64,000 bases of DNA from Cryptomeria japonica (GCF_030272615.1 NC_081409.1:202970449-203034448); one strand, 5' to 3'. Positions 11,134 to 24,139 are shown, counted from the first letter of the stretch. Notes: generated from the sequence alone by a model not told the origin. Translations and numbers: made by a program.

Positions 11134-11452
11134 TGTTAGAGTAAAGGTTTTAATTTAATCATGTTGATTAAATTACCTTTATTCCTCTCTTAAGATTTCA
11201 CTTTAGTTTGCATTTGTGACATTTAATAATTATATTAATTATTAAATGTCTACCTATTAGGGTTTCTTTTAGGGTTGCACAATATCCTTTTATAAGGATT
11301 CATCATTGTAATTTATCTCTCTCTTGGATGAATACATTTTTTAGCTTTCAGAGCACCCTTGCTTGTTTGTCTCCATCTCTTCTTTCTGTGACAGGTTATT
11401 TGCATGCAGGTGATCTTCGAGGTTTGTGAAGTTGGCTTTCTCAACTTCTACA
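11134..11452 (+). repeat. 3' LTR of the gag-only element
   Basis: It is 319 bp long and identical to the 5' LTR except for T at 11224. The target duplication TATAC follows at 11453-11457. Confidence 0.95.
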
Positions 11453-12300
11453 TATACCTGTTGATTATGACTTCCTAAAACTTTGTAGTTATGTTAAAAA
11501 CTTGTACCTGCACCTGTGATCTAAAAAATGGTGTAAGTGGCTATATAGGGTTTTACTTTAGTAAAATTCCTTGTTTTGGTGATTTCCACCTTCACAAATA
11601 ACCAATGTAATATTGAAAAGTGTGTGTGCCCTAGAATCTCATGTGTTTGTAAGATCCTAGGTAATGAACTAAGATGCAAACTAGAGTTATACCCTATGTT
11701 TTGAGTAAAAACCCTAAATGAACATTATCCAAATTCTTCAAATCAAAAATGCATTATGGATCTAAAGCAATAATATAAATTTTAAAATAAATGATGTGAA
11801 ACTTACATAGAGATATGAAAATAACATGAAACTATACCAAGCCTTAAGGGAGAGGTACAAGCCAATCAACAGTCGGTGATCTCCTTATTATTCTTCAATA
11901 TCGCCTAAGCTTTGATTGGTGATGAAAAAGGTTGATGAAAACTTGATGAATGATGAATTTGTTGATGGTAAACTCCACACAAACCTGCACTTTCACTTCA
12001 TAAGAGGTCTCCTTCAATTGCTAATAGATGGATCCTTCAAATGAGGAAAGAATATATATATGAAACCCTAAATTTATTTTTTATAATAGGCCAACATACA
12101 ATTGATAAAATTTCACACAAAGCATGATTTAAATATTATAATACCACCAAATTATTATCTCTAAATTCAAGGAGAAAAAGTTGGGATCAGGATGGTACCA
12201 CCCTGGTCTAGTTGACTTTTTCCAAATGTATAGGGATGCAAGTGATTACAAAGTCAAATCCATCTTGATGTGTCACTCCAAGGTATTAAGATATGTGAAA

Positions 12301-13412
12301 TGTTAGGATAATTGGTGAACAACTAAGAGGGGGGGCAGGGTGAATTAGTTGTTAACAAATTATATTAATCAAACCACTTTATAACCTTTAACCAGAGCAC
12401 ATAAACATTGAATATCGGGATAGCAGAAACAAATACCGGTAAGCAATAAATCTTAAGAATGAAACAAAGAATTAACACAATGCAATCATACCACATAACA
12501 CCATGATTTGAACTTGGAAAACTCGGTAAAGGGAAAAAACACGGTGGGAAACCCACCCACAGTCGGATGACACTTCTGCAAAAAGTATGTGATACAATGA
12601 GGGGCCTGCACTTGCAAGAAGGCACACTGCCTAGAGCGTACTACTCATTACAAAAGAGTCTCACTGACTATAGAGAGGTTATAACCACCTCAAGATAATT
12701 CGACACCAATCCAGAAGAATGAATTGCCAGAGATAGCATCTACCATGCCTGATTACATTCTCAGTTAAGCTCAATATCAGAGGCCTTTGACCTCTTACTT
12801 AAACCCAATTCAATCACCTATTGTCGACCAAATCTCCTTCGCATATGATATTACATTCCACGACCATGAACATACTTTTCATTCCCATATCATGATCTAC
12901 AATCAAATCTTACATCAATTTATACAAGCCCTAAGGCCTAAACCAATTAGGTCAGCCACCTAAAAGATATTAAAATAAGATCATTACATATATTCATATT
13001 ACAATGATATGCCATGTCGGCTTTAGACCAAAAAAGCAATAACCAATCCATAAAACATCTTGGTAATGTGTAGAGAACACGTTAACAAGATATTGGTCCA
13101 TAACCTAGATACGTACCAAACCTAATCTGGGTCCACCACGCCAAAGCGATATCTCCAATCAATTGAGGCATGATCAAAAGATCACCTTCTGCATCCTAAA
13201 TTTCATCTAGAAGTTGCACCAACACCACTTAGCATTATGTCAAGGTTTCTCAGTAAAAGCTCTATCGGTTAAACTTAATCCCTTACCGGTAACACAAGAT
13301 CTTCTACCGGTAACGAAAACCTGTCTGTCGGTAACCAACCATAACAAATAGTGTTGACATCAATGACAAAACATCAATGAAACACATAATCAATTCATCC
13401 ATATTGCCAACA
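12301..13412 (-). mobile_element. Copia solo LTR, minus orientation
   Basis: In its own sense it begins TGTTGGCAATATGG (13412) and ends ATTATCCTAACA (12301), 1112 bp. A C-rich run after TTCACC near the 3' end and CCGGTA motifs place it with the other copia LTRs here. Flanks are TGAAA (12296-12300) and CGAAA (13413-13417), a 5-bp target duplication with one change. No internal region is present. It interrupts the left LTR-like unit; the right unit reads straight through the same point (CCTAATTTCACATATCT near 13968). Confidence 0.9.
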
Positions 13413-13687
13413 CGAAATTGAGCCTTGAAGGTAGAAATAAGACTTTATTATGATTAATTAATTAATTAATTAATTAAAAAAGATAAAATAAAAGGGGCAC
13501 ACTTAAGGTTAAGGGCTCAATTTTATAATGTGCGGGGTGATAAGAGATGACTTTAGATTTAATTTAATTAATTAATTAAATGCTTAAAGGAAATTTTAAA
13601 ATGCAAAACACACCACACTAAGACGGGTGCTAACCTAAGCGTCAAATTAGACAACCCTAATTAAGGGTTATAATTTACAATGCTACA

Positions 13688-13699
13688 TCCTATACTTAT
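13688..13699. other. 12-bp spacer at the centre of the head-to-head pair
   Basis: TCCTATACTTAT separates the two divergent TGYAG starts. Confidence 0.75.
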
Positions 13700-14699
13700 T
13701 GCAGTGTCATAAATTGTACACCCTTAATTGGGTTGTACAATTTCATGCTTAGATTAGCACCTGCCTTAGTGTGTTTGTATCTTGCATTTCAATTTCTCTT
13801 TAAGCATTCAATTAATTAATTTAATTGGATCTAAATTCTTGTTGCATCCCTCTACACATCATAAAATTGGGCCCTTTATCCTAAATGTGCCCTTTTTTTA
13901 TTTTATTCTTTCAATTAATTAATTCATCAAAAGCCCTAATTATGTCCTATTTCGACCTTCAGGGCCTAATTTCACATATCTAAACTCCTTGAATAATCAC
14001 ATCTTTTTGGAATTGACTTTAGAATCACGATATCTTGCTTCCCTAAAAATTTGGGAAAAAGTTGGTCGGACCAGGATAATGCCTCCTAGTCCCTACTTTT
14101 TCTCTTTGAATTTCAGGAGCATGTTTTGGTAGTATTTTTATATTTAAATCCAAAGGATTGTGAAATTATATTGATTCTCGGCCAGCCTATGATAAAAAAC
14201 AAAGTTATGTTTTCATACATATTGTCTTTCCTCATTTGAAGGATCCATCTACAAGTAATTGAAGGAGCCTCTCATGAACTAAAAGTGTAGGTGTAGACAA
14301 CTATTTATGTCCACTTGATTAAATGAATTTCATATTTGTTTGATTATCATTTATCCAACTAATAATCATTTAATTAATTGTTTCCCCTTTTTCAACTATT
14401 AATTAAATTCATATTTATTTAATTCACTGCAACACTCTTCTATTAATTAAATAAATTATTTAATTTATTTGATTTAATTTACTTACCAAATTCAGACCAT
14501 TAATTAAATAAATAAATCATATTTGTTTAATTAAAAAAAAATCACATTTATTTAAATCCCCAAAATACCATCTCTCACATTTAAATAAATAAACATTTAT
14601 TTAAATCCCCTTTATTCTTCACCCACTTACATTTTCCTACAAATGTAAGTTGCACCACTATTTTAAATAAATAAATAATTTATTTAAAATCTTATTTAT

Positions 14700-14920
14700 C
14701 CTCATCCACTTGAAACCTTTAATGGCTTCCTTCTAGAGTCTTCCCAAGCCTTTAATGGTTTCCCTTAAAGTCTTTAAGCTTTTAATGGCTTCCTTCTAGA
14801 GTCTTCTCAAGCCTTGAATGGTTTCCCTTGAAGTCTTTAAGCTTTTAATAGCTTCCTTCTAAAGTCTTCTTAAGCCTCTAATGGTTTCCCTCGAAGTATT
14901 CAAGCATTTAATGCTTTATC
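14700..14920 (+). repeat. Tandem units inside the Tat LTR
   Basis: Alternating sub-units (CTTTAATGGTTTCCC and TTTTAATGGCTTCCTTC) repeat with a period of about 65 bp. The same block is present in the 3' LTR at about 28625-28860, so it belongs to the family. Confidence 0.8.
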
Positions 14921-15618
14921 CCCCCTTTTCTCATTTAAATAAATTAAGATTTATTTAAATAAAAACTAAAATTCACGTTCACATTTAAATAAATTGATAT
15001 TTATTTAAATGTCTATCCAAATGCAAGTTGCACCATTTAATTGAAATAAATGATTTTATTTTAATTGAAAATCCCAAAATTTCCCCCACTTGTATTCTCC
15101 TACAAAATCTACTTGCACACTAATCATTCTTCTAGAATCTCCTAATCCTTCTTAATTAACCAAATCCTATCCTAATCATTATCGCATTCCTAAATAAAAA
15201 GAAGACACTTCTCAAAAACTTCTAAAGTTTGCAATAACCATTAAAGACTATTACATAACTATTAATGTTTAAATCACCTTTGACCTTTGGTTAGAGACTT
15301 TCCTCTAACTTAACCATCATTTTTAACTCATGGGTCTCTTCAAAGCACTTAATGGTTTCCCAAAGGTAATCATTTAACCCTTGTACTTTCATTTATCCCT
15401 TGGATAAAAATAATATCCATTAACCTAACCTAACCCAACCGCCTAGGGTAACCATCATGTCCCCTCAAGCATTTAATTATCCTTATCTCTCCTTTCAAGC
15501 CTCTTCATGGTGACACCTGTCAACATGGGATTGGGTTGAAAGTCTCACATTGATTGATTATCCTTCAATACTAACCCTTGTTAAGATTATTCAATCTTAA
15601 CATCCAATTGTCCATTTC

Positions 15619-15631
15619 TTCTATAAATAGG
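15619..15631 (+). promoter_or_regulatory. TATA box of the Tat 5' LTR
   Basis: TTCTATAAATAGG is conserved at the matching place in the 3' LTR (about 29617-29629). Conservation of this motif between diverged LTRs supports a promoter role. Confidence 0.7.
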
Positions 15632-16134
15632 CATCATTTCTTCATTATCATCATCCCACGTTTTTGCATCCTGGTTATGCCATTTTCTTGTGTGCAGGTT
15701 ATCAAAGAGTCTCATTTGCTTCTCTTTGCAAGTTTGATCACTTAGGAGTATTTTATTGTTGAAAATCATCATGTTAGCATAGCATATCATGTTAGGGTAC
15801 CATATCATGTTAGCATAATCTTCATTTTAATATCATCTTGATCATATCATAGCTTCATCAATATCATATCATAGATATTAGTTACACTTGCATTTAGATC
15901 TTTATCAATTCATTTCTCGTTCTTTATATAGTCATTCTAAAATATCAAATGCTCAAGTAATTTGAGAACAACCTTGATTTGAAGAATCCTTGGAGATAGA
16001 GAACAATGGAACAATTTTAGGAGACTAATGATTTAACTTGTTTTGTTCATTTGATCTCTTTCATGTAATGTTTCACTTGCATGCATGTTGTTTGTGCTCT
16101 TCATTGACTAACTTTTCTTTCTCGCATACATTTT

Positions 16135-16151
16135 TGGCACCCATCGTGGGG
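16135..16151 (+). other. Primer-binding site of the Tat element
   Basis: TGGCACCCATCGTGGGG starts four bases after the LTR. Such TGGCRCC...GTGGGG sites are usual in plant gypsy elements; I cannot say which tRNA is used. Confidence 0.7.
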
Positions 16152-18800
16152 CTAGTCCCCAGATTTTTACTATCTTGCACGCAAGTTGAAAGCAATTTTC
16201 AAAAAAAATATTAGAACAAAGCAGAGGTGGAAAAGTATAGCACACACAACAGATATTCTAGCGCATCTGCACTTTACTACAACACATTTAAAGGCCAGAG
16301 TAGGGCATCTACACTTGTTTCCAACACATAGAAGATCTTTCCGATCTAATTTGTCTTACTTTCTCATTAGTGCATAGAATCATTATTATAGTGCATACTT
16401 GCCCTAGAGTAGTGCATATGCTTTGGGAAGTAGTGCATTTGTTCCATTTTATAGCACATATGCTCTATTTTTTTAGCGCTTTTGTCTCGGATAGAGAACT
16501 AAAATTTGTAACCCCAAAGAAAAATTCGGGCTTGTGAACCCATCATATGAACTAACTTTTTGAAGGGTTTTTGCAAGTATTAATGTTTGTTGCAAGGTCC
16601 AAGGAGGTAGTCTAAAATCTTAGATTTATTTCTTTTAGGTTTTCTTTTACAAAGGGGCTTAAAAAGAATTCATCTTTTATTTGTTTACAAAGGCTTAAAA
16701 AGAACCTCACATATCAATTGGTGTTTAAAAATAATTTCACTTGTTCTTTGGTGTTGTAATAAGAATCCCATTTTATTTCTTGCAAAGGGCTAAAAAAGAA
16801 TCACAATCCAAACTTCCCTTTTTGCAAGTAGATCACACTTACTTTGGTTCATTCTAAAAGGACCAAATAAACTTTTCTTTCTTTTGTTACAAAAGGGGTA
16901 AAAAGAACAATCACATTGTATCTTGCAAGTTAAAAAGAACAAGTCACTTTTGTTTCATCAATCTCAAGTTTTAATTGCAAATTGTTTCAAAGTTTTCAAA
17001 GTCTATTATTGCAATTTTTGAGATGTTAGCTATTTCCATGTTGGATTAAAAAGAACATCATGTTTGTTGGAGCAACATCTCCAAATAGCAATTAGATCAT
17101 CATTGCAATGAAGGATTAAAAAAGAACAACCTGTATTTTGTGTCTTAAAAGTGATAGGTATATGCTCTCCCCTTAATTGGGTGACCAAAAAGCCAAACTC
17201 ACTATTTACTTGTTTTCTTTCATTTCTTGCAATAAGAAAAAAAATTAGCATGTTTGTCCTCCCGAGAAGTCCATAAGGCCAGTGATAAAGGAATGACCTA
17301 AGTGGGAAATAGCTAACGCCAAGTGTTCCAACCCACTATAATCAAATGTGGATGTGATGAAAATCATGTTCAATGGTTTTGCTTAGCGATTAGCCTTCCC
17401 CCAGTTTCCATGAGATATGTAAAGCCTTTGTTTTAAAGGTTGGGAAGCCTCCGGGGAGTTTATCACTGAAGACCAAATGGAAGCCTTACTAAGAGTTTTA
17501 AAAGTAGAAGCTTCATTGAATCAGTTATCTAAACATCCTTAATATCATAGTGCGAGGATGGGGAAGAATCTGCCCCCAAGACACTCACCATATATCTCCT
17601 AAGAAAACGATCCAATTGAGAAGTAATTATTTTTGGTTCAACTTCTGGTAGAAGGCAAAAAAATGGACACACCCTAGGGTGTGACAGGGTTGTTTGAGTT
17701 GACGGAGTATCAAGTGTGGGCTATGGTATTATTGATAACCGTTGAGATTAGCAAGTCTGATTGATGTGCATTCTTGTTCAAAACCAATGAAAACAAAAAA
17801 GGATTTGAAAAGATCCTTAACAACATAAAGTTTAAAGAAAAATCTACTATTGTATTCATAAGTGTTTTTTGTGTTCTTGTCAGATATCACACAAACATCT
17901 TGCAAAAAACCATACAAGTCAAAAATCACTTCAAAATTTGCAAAAATTACTAAAATCCCACAAATTGGTGCATTTGACCATTTATGTAGTGCATTTAAGG
18001 ATTCCTTTGGCGCATTTGATTTATCTGTTAGTGCATTTAACCAAAATTGTAGTGCATTTAATCAATATGATGGTATATTTGACATCTTAAGTGGTGCATT
18101 CAACAGTAGTATAGCGCATATACTTTGGCACATTTGCAACAAAGAGTGTTTCTAGGCCAAATCTCAGAGATCTAAAACTTGACTCAGATACCCTTTTAGG
18201 TTTTCTTTCAGATCCAATTGTCACGGATAGAATTTCTTTAAACAAAATCAGAGGATGTCAACTAGTGATCTAAGTGTCACAATTTCAACCAGTATAAACA
18301 TCAAATAATTAGCTAGTTATCCAAATTAGTCAAATCAATCTAGTTTCCAATATCAAGATAAATCATCCTTCATCGAGGAAATTCATTACATCATTTGATG
18401 CACTTACTCATATCAATAGGGGAATATCGAACCCTCTATTCAACTTAGTAAGATTGGGTGTCATAGCAAGGTATTTTGTTCTCAAATCAACCTATTTAAA
18501 ACTGAAACATTGATCACTCGTATGACCACCCCTTTACACTTAAAGAAGAAGAATCTTTGTCAAAAGACTGCTTTAAAGAGGAAAGAGTCTAGTCAAAATA
18601 AGGTCTTGAAGAAAAGGAAGTTTCTCTACATAAACCGCAAACTTTTGCTAAAACATCGCACATTCCTACACCGATTCCATAATTATTCATGCAGTCATGG
18701 AAGTGAATTTGAGGAAGAATCTCTAAAAACTCATGTTTTTTAACAAAGATCTGCATTATCACGACGTCTCGATAAAGGAAGAAATGTCAACTTGGCTTAT
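16152..18800 (+). other. Long Tat leader with degenerate internal repeats
   Basis: There is no sustained frame. At 16620-17120 the motif GGGYTAAAAAGAAYC recurs irregularly. At 16245-16480 and again at 17950-18135 the motif AGTGCATTTG or AGCGCATATG recurs every 20-35 bases. A long leader before gag is common in Tat elements. Confidence 0.65.
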
Positions 18801-18823
18801 TTGCCTCAACAAATAATCACTTA

Positions 18824-20460
18824 TTGAGCTGCAAACTAATCCTTCACATGCTAGTTGTAACTCGAGCTCAAAAGCATAGAGAACAAGAAAGACAATCACA
18901 ACTAATCATGGGGCATAGAACAATCCCCTTCTACACATATTTTGCTGCTAGTGAAGATGAAATAACTAGGGACCTAATTCAAGAGGCCCAACAAAAACCT
19001 AGTTTCCAAAAACTCGTGCATAAACTCATAGAATCGGACAAGGAAAAATAATTTCTCATGCTAGCAAGCAAAGGTGTTAAGATTCCTATGGATTTTGATA
19101 TGGACCAACTAACAAAACAAAATCATGAAACAAGAGAAAAGCCAAGAACACACAACTATAATACCAACAACTATGATAATAATGATGAACCAAGGGAAAA
19201 CAATAACGAGCCCTTGGATGCATTAACACAACAAATCCAAGCTCTTCAATAATAGATGCAAGACATGCAACAAGGGACAACAAAAAGATATTCCTTACAT
19301 GATAATTGCCACTACTCATTCAATAGAAGCTTGAACATGATATCATTTCTACCCAATTGCAAAATACTCAAGTATGATGGCAAAACTGACCCCCAAGATC
19401 ATGTAAGGGAGTTTTGCCCCATGAGTTTGTATTTCGCACATAATGGCACCCATATGATGAGATTGTTTCCAAGAAGTCTAGGTGGACAAACTATGGAATG
19501 GATCTCAAAACTCAAATTGACCCTAAGATCATTTGAAGAGTTAATGAACAAATTTGTGTCACTATACTCTTACAATATCCAACATGAGATAACCATGCTA
19601 GATCTTTGCAATACCAAGCAGAAAAACAATGAGTCATTCCCACAAAGATGGAGACAATTGATTTATAGATACCCCCGTCCAGTACCTGAAAAAGAAAAGA
19701 TGGATACATTTATGGACAATCTTAGTAGAGAAATGAATTATCGACTCCAATTGAAATCTCCACCTAGCTTCCAAAAATTGATCGATAATGGTATCAAAAT
19801 AGAAGAAACCTTGATTAAAAGGGCAATCTTAAAATTCTTTAAGGAAGGCGCCAATTTTTCAAACAACTACAACAACAATAACAATAACACCAACAACAAC
19901 GCGGACAAGTCCAAATTTTGGACGAGAAACAAGAATATCATTAATCATGGTGTGGTCAACACCCATAATGTAAAAGAAAAACAACCAGTTTTGAACTTGT
20001 CAGGTACTACACCAACCAACAATCAAGGAAACAATAACACAAAACTAGCTCCTACACCATATCGAAGGAAATTCACACCTTCGGGACAATCACTTGAATC
20101 AGCATTCAAAGAACTTTTGGCAAACTCATCACATTGCAAAACACAAGAGATTTTGAACCACAAGTCAAACGATCATGGTGGAATGACGCACATCATTGTG
20201 AGTATCATAGAAGTAAAGGTCATCGGACCAATGATTGACTAAGATTGAAGAACTTGGTTCAAGATCTATTAGAAAAAGGTGACATAACCATAGATGGACA
20301 TAAAACCAATGATGATCATGAAGCATTTAAAAATCTCCTCCCCAATTATGACAAATGGACAACATCATCCTCAAACAACAAGGGGGCTTGTATCAATCAT
20401 GTGTACAACAACGTCCTCAATCACATATCGGCATGTGACAATCAAGTCAATGTCATTAAG
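18824..20460 (+). pseudogene. Tat gag, broken
   Basis: Gag makes the particle shell that packages element RNA. The frame runs from about 18824 with stops at 19049 and 19250. The core is at 19340-19860: LKYDGKTDPQDHVREF, LGGQTMEWISKL, a FVSLYSYN-type stretch and ESFPQRWRQL, which is the gypsy retrotransposon gag pattern. An Asn-rich run coded by AAC/AAT repeats follows at 19862-19905. A frameshift near 20243 moves the C-terminal part (KNLVQDLLEKGDITIDGH, FKNLLPNYDKW) to the next frame. No clear CCHC knuckle is seen, which is usual for this branch. Confidence 0.88.
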
Positions 20461-21190
20461 ATAATGGACAAGCAAGAGAAAGTCTTGGTAAATGTGGCTA
20501 CACGAGCCCAATCCAAGTATGTATTGAAAGGAAACACTTCCAAAGGGTCCACTCCTTCAAAAAATCAATACAGCTTGGTAGATCAATTACAAAAAGCACC
20601 AGCCCAAATATCAATACTACAGCTTCTCAAAATCTCACCCACACACAAAGACATTCTAGAGAGAGCTCTTGTAGACACTACACTTTCAAACAACTTGTAT
20701 ATTGATCAATTCCAAGCCATGGTGGGGCATTTAATCGTGCCTCATAATCTATCATTTTATGAGCATGATGATGTCTCTTTGAGTCATCCGCATAATACCT
20801 TGCTTCTTATTGAAGTTTTGGTCCATAAATATAGGGTAAATGTGTACTAATAGACAAAGGAGTTTGTCTAAATATTTGTACTTTAAAAAAAATTTGTGCA
20901 TTAGGCTTCTTAAAAAAAGTTATTTATCCAAAGAAAAAGATACACATAAAAGTATATGATGACGAAGAAAGATCATCAGAAGGATTAGTGGTACTACCCA
21001 TCCAAGTGGGACCAGTTCAAAAAGACACCATTTGTCAAGTCTTAAATATAGACTTGTCTTACAACATACTCTTGGGTCATCCTTGGATCCATGAGATGCA
21101 AGTGGTACCATCTACATACCACCAGTGCCTAAAATTTCCTTACAATGGACAAGAAATATCAGTATCACCAAACTCTAATCCCTTTCAATA
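20461..21190 (+). pseudogene. Tat aspartic protease, broken
   Basis: The protease would cut the polyprotein. A proximal segment (about 20500-20845) ends in a stop. In another frame near 20846 the active-site loop appears as CVLIDKGVCLNICT, where the usual D-T/S-G has become D-K-G, so the enzyme would be inactive even without the frameshifts. The distal flap and end are recognisable as VLPIQVGPVQKD and YNILLGHPWIHEM (20988-21110). Confidence 0.82.
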
Positions 21191-22760
21191 ATGCAATAAC
21201 CTTAAAATGGTTCAAAATATCCTAGTACCACACAACAGGGAAGCTATCACTTCAACGTCATCAAGTAGTGAAAACCAACTCAAATCTCTATCCATAGATT
21301 TTGAGAAAAATATGCAATTAAAGGATAAAGGCATGGGGGAATATTCTTTTCAATTGTCCTTGTGCCTATCAAAGTTTCCAATTTCACCAAAGTCTCATGG
21401 ACAACCATCAACATCCAAGCAAAAATCTTCACAACCCATTAAACTCTTTGATGGCACATTTATCCAAGCAAGAACATTAGCAAATGAAACAAAGGACAAG
21501 GATTTCTTGAAATGGCTATACAAGGATGAAGAGGACACGAGAAGCAACGTTAAGTATCACAACCCCAACAGAACAATATGGCAATGGGTACACGATCATG
21601 CAAAGGATGGGATACACAAGAAAAGGTCCTATTGGTAAAAGAAAAGAAGGTATTTTAGAACCCATACACCTTCCTACTCAAAGTGCTAAAGACAAATCAG
21701 GGATAGGCTTTGTTCAGTATATTCCAATTCGTAGGCAACAACACACTCAACAACAACATCAACAAAAAGAATCAACATGATAGCCACAACAACAACAACA
21801 ATCCGCAAGGCGACAACGACAACAACGGGAAGTAACACAACAACAAGAAGCGGAAGAAGTAGTTCGAACACAGCAAGAAGAGGAGTATGAACAAAAACAA
21901 TAAGAACTTTCCATCAAAAGGGAGGAAGCTACTCAAAACCTCTATGAACAGATCCTTCGATTACAAGCTAGTTCAGAAGCTGACTCAAACGAAATGGAGA
22001 GAGATTCACCTACAAATTTTGATTGGGACTAGGAGGATATTGAGGTTGATGTAGTACAGACATATACACCCATACCTGATGAAGGACAAAGTTTAGGATC
22101 TAGAACATATGAATTTGGACCACAGCAAATCTATGATGCTAGTGAGAACAAGTAGATTCAATACAAGAAAGGCAATCATGAGGAGAGTACTATCATAGAC
22201 CTCGATATTACCATTGATAACTTTGGCAATATCTCTATCATGACCCTTATAGAATTAGAACTTAATCCACCTAAAGATTTCTTACCCCTCATGCATCCTA
22301 AACTCATAGACTAGAAATAACCAAAAAAAATCAATATACCTATATTCCCATATGATGATGCTATTGTCCATTACCTCTGTTCAATAAACCCTGAAACATG
22401 CTCCACCAGCAAATCTCATAATGATATCTTCAACCAGAGGAGTGCCAAAACAAATACGACACAAAATATATCTAATGGTGAAAACCATCTAATGGCAATA
22501 TTAGATCACAAAAAAGTAAAATGAAAGGATGTATACAAAGGTGAAAACCTCTTTGAGGCATTGACGGATGAAAGACTTAACACTCTTTTTGAGAACTATC
22601 AAGAGAGATCACCAATATTGATTGAGCCAACACAAATAATAAATATCAACACAACAGAGATAGCAAAGACTTTACATCTGGCTGCAGCCTTAACAGATCA
22701 AGAGAAACCAAGTTTCACAAGATTTTTCAAATTAAAGCAAATCAACTTTGCTTGATATTC
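21191..22760 (+). pseudogene. Linker between protease and RT, Gln-rich
   Basis: The polyprotein linker is scattered over frames with many stops. At 21735-21900 CAA/CAG repeats encode a long Gln-rich stretch, followed by an acidic segment. Such variable linkers are usual between protease and RT in Tat elements; no catalytic motif is seen. Confidence 0.65.
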
Positions 22761-22764
22761 AGAT

Positions 22765-24090
22765 ATGTTGGGAGTAGATCTAGATTTAATCATGCACCAT
22801 TTATCCATAGCTCCAGGAGCTAAGCCTATCAAACACAAGTTGAGAAAAATGAAACCACATGTGGGACTGCTAGTCAAAGCAAAACTAAGAAACTACTGGA
22901 TGTTGGTTCAATCTGACCAATCGACTATGCAAAGTGGATCTCCAACATAGTACATGTTTCAAAGTCGGACAAAAGTATCAGGATATACACCGACTTCAGA
23001 GATCTAAACAAGGCTTTCCCTAAGGATGATTTTCCTTTACCCAACATTGACACAATTGTAGATTTAACAACAGAACATGCCATGTTATCACTTATGGATG
23101 GTTTCTTGGGCTATAATCAAATCAAAATAACACCAGAAGAACAAGATAAAATGGCATTTACATGTCCATGGGGTACCTATTGTTGGAATGTCATGCCTTT
23201 TGTCTTGAAGAATGCAAGAGCGACATATCAACGAGCAATGACCACAATCTTTCATGATATGATGCACACATTCATGGAAGACTATGTAGATGACCTATTA
23301 GCTAAATCATTTACAAGAGAAGGAAATCTGGAGATTCTTGACAAAATGTTTCAGAGGCTAGAAAAATTCAATGTGCGACTAAACCCAAAAAAGTGTCTTA
23401 GGTGTAACATCTAGAAAACTATTGGGATACATAGTATCAGAAAAGGGCATCGAGGTGGATCTTGCTAAAGTACAAGAAATCATAGAGATGCAACCTCCTA
23501 GAAATATCGATCAGTTAAGATCTCTACAAGGATGGCCACAATCCATCAGAAGATTCATTGCTCAACTAGCAGACAAGTGCCTCCCTTTCACTCACCTACT
23601 CCACAAGAATGTTCCTTTCAGATGGGAGGATCGATGTGCAGAATCATTCCACTAATTAAAGAAGTACCTAATGAATCCACCCATATTGGTGCTACCAATA
23701 GTAGACAAACCTCTACTTCTCTACACATTAGCCATGGAGGTATCTTTAGGAGCTTTATTAGCACAAGAAGATTCAATAGGCAAAAAAGGAGTGATCTACT
23801 ACATCAGCAGAACATTGAAGGGATATAAGTTCAACTATACCTTCATTGAAAAATCTTGTTTAGCTGTGGTATTTGCTTCCCAAAAGTTTCAACACTATAT
23901 GCTAGCTCACACAATCAATATAATAGCAAAAATGGACCCATTAAAGTATCTACTCAGCAAAGTTTCTTTAATTGAAAGACTCGCTAAATGGGTGATGATT
24001 TTGAGTGAGTTTGACATTCAGTACACAAATAGAAGAGCAATAAAAGGTCAAGATATAGAAAATCAGTTGGCAAAGGCACTATTATAAGAC
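22765..24090 (+). pseudogene. Tat reverse transcriptase and first RNase H, broken
   Basis: The RT begins around 22765 (GAKPIKHKLRKMKPHV) and continues with a frameshift near 22930 into TDFRDLN-like residues, LSLMDGFLGYNQIKI, a TCPWGTYCWNVMPF motif and the catalytic YVDD at 23283-23294. The connection and RNase H follow after a further frameshift near 23405 (GYIVSEKGIEVDLAKV, then LPIVDKPLLLYTLAM and GVIYYISRTLKGY) and end at a stop near 24085. The same parts are present, better preserved, in the second Tat copy at 62454-63956. The gene is dead. Confidence 0.93.
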
Positions 24091-24139
24091 AATCATCTAT
24101 TGCATGTTGAATTTCCCAGCACGAATGTTCTCACAGTCA

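Larger units (their letters stand above)
8335..11452 (+). mobile_element. Complete gag-only, non-autonomous LTR retrotransposon (TR-GAG-like)
   Basis: A 3118-bp element has identical-length LTRs (319 bp), a primer site directly after the 5' LTR, one long open frame, a polypurine tract, and a 5-bp target duplication TATAC (8330-8334 and 11453-11457). The LTRs differ only at one base (C8425 against T11224), so the insertion is young. There is no protease, integrase or RT, so movement would need proteins from a related copia element. It interrupts the left LTR-like unit: without it, that unit again aligns with the right unit. Gag-only elements with terminal repeats are a known class (TR-GAG); I cannot assign this one to a named family. 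Confidence 0.93.
7805..13687 (-). repeat. Left unit of a head-to-head pair of LTR-like repeats, split by two insertions
   Basis: Read on the minus strand the unit starts TGTAGCATTGTAAATT at 13687 and ends ATTTTCA at 7805. Without the insertions at 8335-11452 and 12301-13412 it is about 1.64 kb. It matches, in the same order, the plus-strand unit at 13700-14291 plus 30098-31197. Shared stretches include a block near the start (ATAACCCTTAATTAGGGTT here, ACACCCTTAATTGGGTT there), the motif around 11880 (GATTGGCTTGTACCTCTCCC in sense) and AAGTCAAAGTGAATC near the outer end. TG...CA ends and length suggest an LTR, but no polypurine tract, primer site or coding region is attached, so the family is unknown. 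Confidence 0.8.
14292..16130 (+). repeat. 5' LTR of the Tat element
   Basis: Runs TGTAGACAACTATT to CTCGCATACA. It contains a chain of short AT-rich palindromes (14570-15070), tandem units around AAGCCTTTAATGGTTTCCC (14700-14920) and a TATA box TCTATAAATAGGC at about 15620, about 500 bp before the LTR end, a good candidate promoter. Confidence 0.93.

Noticed and set aside
13450-13480. (TTAA)n runs as a matrix-attachment or origin signal
   Set aside because: Simple AT repeats occur throughout both LTR families here; nothing specific supports a function.
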